Source of the DNA: Purshia tridentata | Taxonomy: Eukaryota; Streptophyta; Magnoliopsida; Rosales; Rosaceae | DNA length: 25,037 nucleotides | Reading direction: 5' to 3' | Assembly (NCBI GenBank): GCA_003254885.1 | Contig: QANT01002624.1 | Coordinates: forward strand, 1-25,037 | Shown here: positions 21,001 to 25,037 of the stretch, piece after piece | Numbering within the stretch: the stretch's first letter is position 1 | Layout of the letters: each line of letters begins with the position of its first letter | Notes under the pieces: generated by a model | What the model was told of the DNA's origin: nothing | The model's input: the letters and a program-made list of their open reading frames with translations, nothing else | Databases searched by the model: none | Program-made: the position numbers and the translations under genes

Positions 21001-21999
21001 TTGATGAAGAGTATTTTCCTAATAAAAATAGAGAGCAAATCTTTTACTTGTTTTTTTTGTACCGTTTGATATTAAATCATGAGTAGAGAGATAAAAATTA
21101 GGAAAAAAGTTATAATTTAATAGCTAAATACCAAATGAGTATTAAAAAATAGGTAAGACATCTGCTTTCGTAAAAATATACATGAATGAGAGATAGGTTC
21201 CCAATTTTCTATATTGTCAGGGCAGCTATACTATGTACCATGCGACCTGGTACATTACACAATATTGTTGTCTTTCACGACGATGCCGCCGAACATGTTT
21301 AACTATTATTGCATGGACATATCACATCAAAATTATCAAAATCCTCTTGTTGCATTTATAATAAAATTTCAACCTATAGAATTTGGTGGCGTTGAGTTGG
21401 TTGGTTCTGTCGTCTTTATATCTCATTATTATCTCATAATATGTACCCTTGTCTACGAATCTGACCTAATATAATAGGCCTCTTTGGTGACGACTTGCCG
21501 CTATCAATCATATAAGTCTTGATAGAAAGGGTTGGGCTCTCCTACTTGGGTCTTTTTTATAACTTTGGGCTTCGATCTTTGTATGCCAATATATTTTGGG
21601 TTACACTCACACCCAATTACAATAACATTTTCATTCATGGAAGAAAAGAAAAATTATAAGTAGAGTTCATGCAACTTTTTAGAGAGTTTTTTTTTTTTTT
21701 TGAGCTGTAAATAATTTAAGAGGAAAAGAGAATTTCCAAAGCACAATATTGTTCTCCTAAAAATGGGTAAATTTTGAGCACCGATAAACACCTATTGCAT
21801 TTAAAGATTGCAAATAGAAGTACATATACAAATTCAGTCTAACAGTAATTTTTTGTTGCTTCTAACGTTTGCTAATTGATTCTTGGTGTTGATCTTTTAC
21901 TTATGTCTAAAACTATGTCCTTTTAGCTAGACTTCTATGTAATCGTCTTCCCAATATAAATCATAAATACTAAACCGTAAACCTAAAACTCACTTAATT
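21001..21999. other. Intergenic, no gene recognised
   Basis: AT-rich. The 86-codon frame at 21214-21474 shows no family motif. A T run lies at 21687-21701. Confidence 0.5.
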
Positions 22000-22020
22000 A
22001 TGATGTCAAAATGACATCAT
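22000..22020. repeat. Perfect short inverted repeat with TGATGTCA
   Basis: ATGATGTCA, three A's, then TGACATCAT. The arms are perfect (9 bp). The halves resemble bZIP TGACGTCA half sites, but there is no gene next to it, so a role is not supported. Confidence 0.6.
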
Positions 22021-22067
22021 TTTGGATATAAATACAAGATGACCAATAGGAAGATCTTATTAGGTCA

Positions 22068-22245
22068 AAAGACACATTTAGTTCTTGTACTTTCACAAAA
22101 TTTTCACTTTAGTCTTGTTGTTTTAATTTTGGCAATTTCTGTCCATACATCAAATATAAGAGTTTGTTTGGAGATTTTTAAATTTATGCATTTAAAATTC
22201 ATATTTTTAAGTACAAAGACTCAAACCCAAAATTTTATGTAACCA
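22068..22245. mobile_element. Generic plant repeat fragment (TTAGTTCTTGTACTTTCA type)
   Basis: CACATTTAGTTCTTGTACTT followed by TTTTCACTTTAGTCTTGTTG and TTTTGGCAATTTCTGTCC resembles a widespread dispersed plant repeat with repeated 'TTTAGTCCTTGTACTTT' phrases. Class undetermined and ends not visible. Confidence 0.35.
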
Positions 22246-23840
22246 TCTTATTACTCTTAAAAGTCAAAACTTTATTAAGATGAACATCCTCCTATCTTAA
22301 GGACGAAGTTAATGAGAAAATAAATGTCTTTCAAAAGGAGAGTCAGAGTCGATGATGCACTTTGAATGCAACAATTATGATATATACATGAATTTATTTG
22401 ACATGTAAATCCTTATCTTCTTTCTAGCCTTGTTCAAATTTTTGATTGGAGAATTTGATATCATTTTAACAATGGGTCCATTAGAAACGATAAAAATTGG
22501 ACATGTTTTCTCATGCACTAATACACGTGCTAAGCACGATTATTAAAACAGAAAATTAATAATTATAAAATGCCAAAATGAAAAGTAGCATCAAAGGGAT
22601 TGACACTTTGCGATCTGAATAATATTTTAGTGGTCACATGCATTATTGGGAAACCTTGCGAGGGTGGATGAGTACCCCTTCCCTAGTACACATTCAAATA
22701 TTCAATTCAATATTACAAGATTTGGATGTTTAAGTGATAAAATTAATTAGTCTAATTTTTTAATCAAGTGAATCAGAACAAAGTAATATTTTTTTAGATG
22801 CGTGAGCTCGAAATTCTTTTCCCAAAAACAACCAGAAAGGCTAATAATTAAGCAGAGGCCAGCTATAGAGGGAATTATGAAGCAAAGTTTTGAAGCTTTG
22901 TTGCTACTTTTGACGTAGCCAACTAGTTAAAGATATTTATAATTAACTAGTTGTAGTGGTATAGCAACATCAGGTAAGGCCGAACGTGAAATCAGAACTT
23001 TGTTTTTGTTCATGGGATCATTAGCTATTAGTTTAGGAGTTACTTCTTTGAGACATTTTACCAAATAGATTTGTCCATTTTCTAAATTAAAAAATTAAAA
23101 ATCAAAGAAGTTAGGGATAGTAACGTAAATTTAATGGAGAAATTTAAATAGCTACATGGGGTTATATGACCCCTCATTGATACATGTAGTTCCACCACTG
23201 AGCAGGAATGGGGGGTGTTAAATGGTGATGGTGTGGTGGAAGAAGATTAGAAAAATCTAAATCCCTTTAACCATTTGATTAAATAATAGTTATTTCAAAG
23301 TCTTTATTGAAATTATTATGTTGGTGGAACATACTTAGCACTACTATAATTTCAATACATATGACGCTTACCTTTAGCACTATTCAAATCACTTTGAAAT
23401 ATATTTTTGACTATGACATTAACACACTATTATAGATAGCCTAATAGGTCAAACACATGATCCCTCATTTTATGACTTAAAAAAAAGTTAAAAAACTATA
23501 CATCATTAGAAAGTTCATATGAATTAGCAAGTTAGTTTTTAAGTGAGTTGTCATGTCACTGACTACAACAATCTCACACGAGTTTGTATATATCCCACAG
23601 TAGAATATGCCATGCTAGCTTCCAATTAGTATTTAGTACAAGTCGTTATCATGGCAAGGTGGTGGGTTTTGTTTTGTTTTATAAGTAGTAGGGTCTTGGA
23701 GTTGCGTTGATTGTTGAGTAATAGTATATGGTGGTACGTAAAGGTTACTAAGCCAACTGGAATGAATGAATGAATGAATAATATTGGAGTGAAGGTAAGT
23801 TGCCCAATCAAATCAAAAACATGGTTTGTTGGCCTTTTCT
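22246..23840. other. Intergenic, no gene recognised
   Basis: AT-rich, with a short (AATG)n run at 23761-23780. No convincing coding region, RNA gene or element end. Confidence 0.5.
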
Positions 23841-24135
23841 TCATGACCTTCTTCTTCTTGAGCTTTGAGCCTCCTCCAGAATTTTAAGTCTTTGTTAATT
23901 AACCTTGTCTTGTCCTTCACTCTCGCGGCCCACAGCTTTTGTGCCTTCCCTTCTTCTTTCATCACGTACTTCATCATCATCAACCAAACAATTCACTCAC
24001 ACACTCCCACCACCACCTGTTTGTTTCTTTCTCTACTTACAAAACAGTCACCTGCATGCCTTGCCATGCCCCATTGCCTGCGCTTCCACTTTTGCTCTTT
24101 CCAGTACTCCTCTTTAATTATTGTCTTCTTCCACA
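23841..24135. other. Pyrimidine-rich stretch of unknown role
   Basis: About 300 bp rich in CT on the plus strand (TTCTTCTTCTTG, CACTCCCACCACCACC, CTTGCCATGCCCCATTGCC), less AT-rich than its surroundings, with three overlapping plus-strand open frames. None starts with a recognisable domain. It looks more like a plant gene leader or promoter-proximal DNA than coding sequence. Confidence 0.4.
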
Positions 24136-24660
24136 TTATTTAGTCTTGGCTTCATATCATATATATGGCTTTATTAAAACCAAGTATAACTTAATTGTTT
24201 TGCACTTTATCCTCCAAACTATGCACCATTCCACTTTTTAATCCATTTTGTAAAGAAACATAAATTATGTTATGCCACATACCACCTATATGTGAGGACA
24301 TTTTCATGCGTAACTAGAGTATGGAATTTTTAATTGTTTAACATAATGAGGTCATGTGTTGGAAGGTGTATAGTGTCTAGGGGTTAAGTGTCACAAAATG
24401 CTAAGGACTCTTCTAAGATTTAGTTGTGTAACATGCATTTTTATGAAATTTTCTGATTACCTGTCTATATCCCTAGCTTTATATGTCATTAAAATCTCTT
24501 AAATGTTGTGCTATTAATTATCTATTTGAATGGAACAACTAAGCTACTTAATGAAAATTAGTTGGAACTCTTCTAGTTGATACATCAACATGTTGGTTAA
24601 AAGGCCTTCAATTTGAAAATTTATTAAAAGACTTTATCACTTTATTTATTAGTTAAAGTG
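24136..24660. other. Intergenic, nothing recognised
   Basis: AT-rich DNA with no long open frame of note. Confidence 0.5.
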
Positions 24661-24925
24661 TAAATTATTAAGAGTAAGTGTTGGTTTGGCATTGATTCTT
24701 GATTAGAAAGCATTTATGCTCAGCATCATTTTTGCTTAAAGTGTTTATGGTCGTAAGCACATACAAATTTTTATAAAAATTTTAAGTGTTTCATATAAGA
24801 GACTTGAAAGTGCTTTTTCATAAAATACTTGTCAAATGCTTATAAAAAAATCACTTGAATGCATTTTTATAACTAAAAACTACTTTATTTATTTTTGTCC
24901 AACGCAATTAAATGCGCTTTTACTT
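24661..24925. mobile_element. MITE-like repeat with AAAGTGCTTTT motifs
   Basis: Contains GAAAGTGCTTTTTCATAAAA, TACTTGTCAAATGCTTATAA and ATCACTTGAATGCATTTTTA, a set of short self-complementary phrases typical of a common non-autonomous plant repeat. A smaller related piece lies near 9188. Ends are not defined. Confidence 0.4.
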
Positions 24926-25037
24926 TTGATAATTCTAAAATAGGCTCCCCTTACTTTGTTAAAGATTAGACGTACACGTGTTATCATTGTTAATATTGTG
25001 CAATAAAGTTAATAAGCTTAAAATCAGTATACTAAAA

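Overview
The window looks like nuclear DNA of a flowering plant, most likely a eudicot. It is AT-rich, its genes have GT-AG introns and TATA boxes, and it carries many dinucleotide microsatellites, long poly(T)/poly(A) runs and decayed transposon pieces. The best-conserved gene encodes a plant-type glycerol kinase. I cannot fix the genus; a rosid tree is plausible but not shown. There are no operons, rRNA or convincing tRNA genes, and no CRISPR.

Layout, left to right. Positions 1-1690 hold repeats: a 374-bp tandem array, a 70-bp tandem pair and a hairpin-rich, hAT-like element end. Positions 1742-6103 hold the most interesting part, a minus-strand tandem family of small secreted-peptide precursor genes that I do not recognise. 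It has three members: a first-exon-only copy (1742-1853), an intact two-exon gene (3444-4174, 105 residues) and an intronless gene (5840-6103, 87 residues). They share a signal peptide, a TKSKT box, a C-terminal proline-rich tail with a PSGR core, and a duplicated upstream region with a TATA box and GA tract. A retroelement-like segment lies between the second and third copies. Position 7634-8278 (minus) is an intronless VQ-motif protein gene of the MAP-kinase-substrate type. Positions 8362-14500 are gene-poor: a 105-bp tandem repeat, an orphan promoter/leader-like stretch near 9.83-10.03 kb, hAT-like debris, a 156-bp tandem repeat and a decayed RNase H fragment of a LINE-type retrotransposon.

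Positions 14890-18119 (minus) carry a complete four-exon glycerol kinase gene (GLPK/NHO1/GLI1 type, 524 residues) whose exon joins I checked for phase. A second copy of the dispersed element found at 12.64 kb lies upstream of it (18.98-19.4 kb). From 19.5 kb to the right edge I see only AT-rich intergenic DNA with repeat fragments and an unexplained pyrimidine-rich stretch at 23.84-24.13 kb.

The genes do not form an obvious unit. Glycerol kinase (NHO1) and VQ proteins have both been linked to plant immunity, and tandem small secreted peptides are often stress signals, but a functional link here is only a thought.
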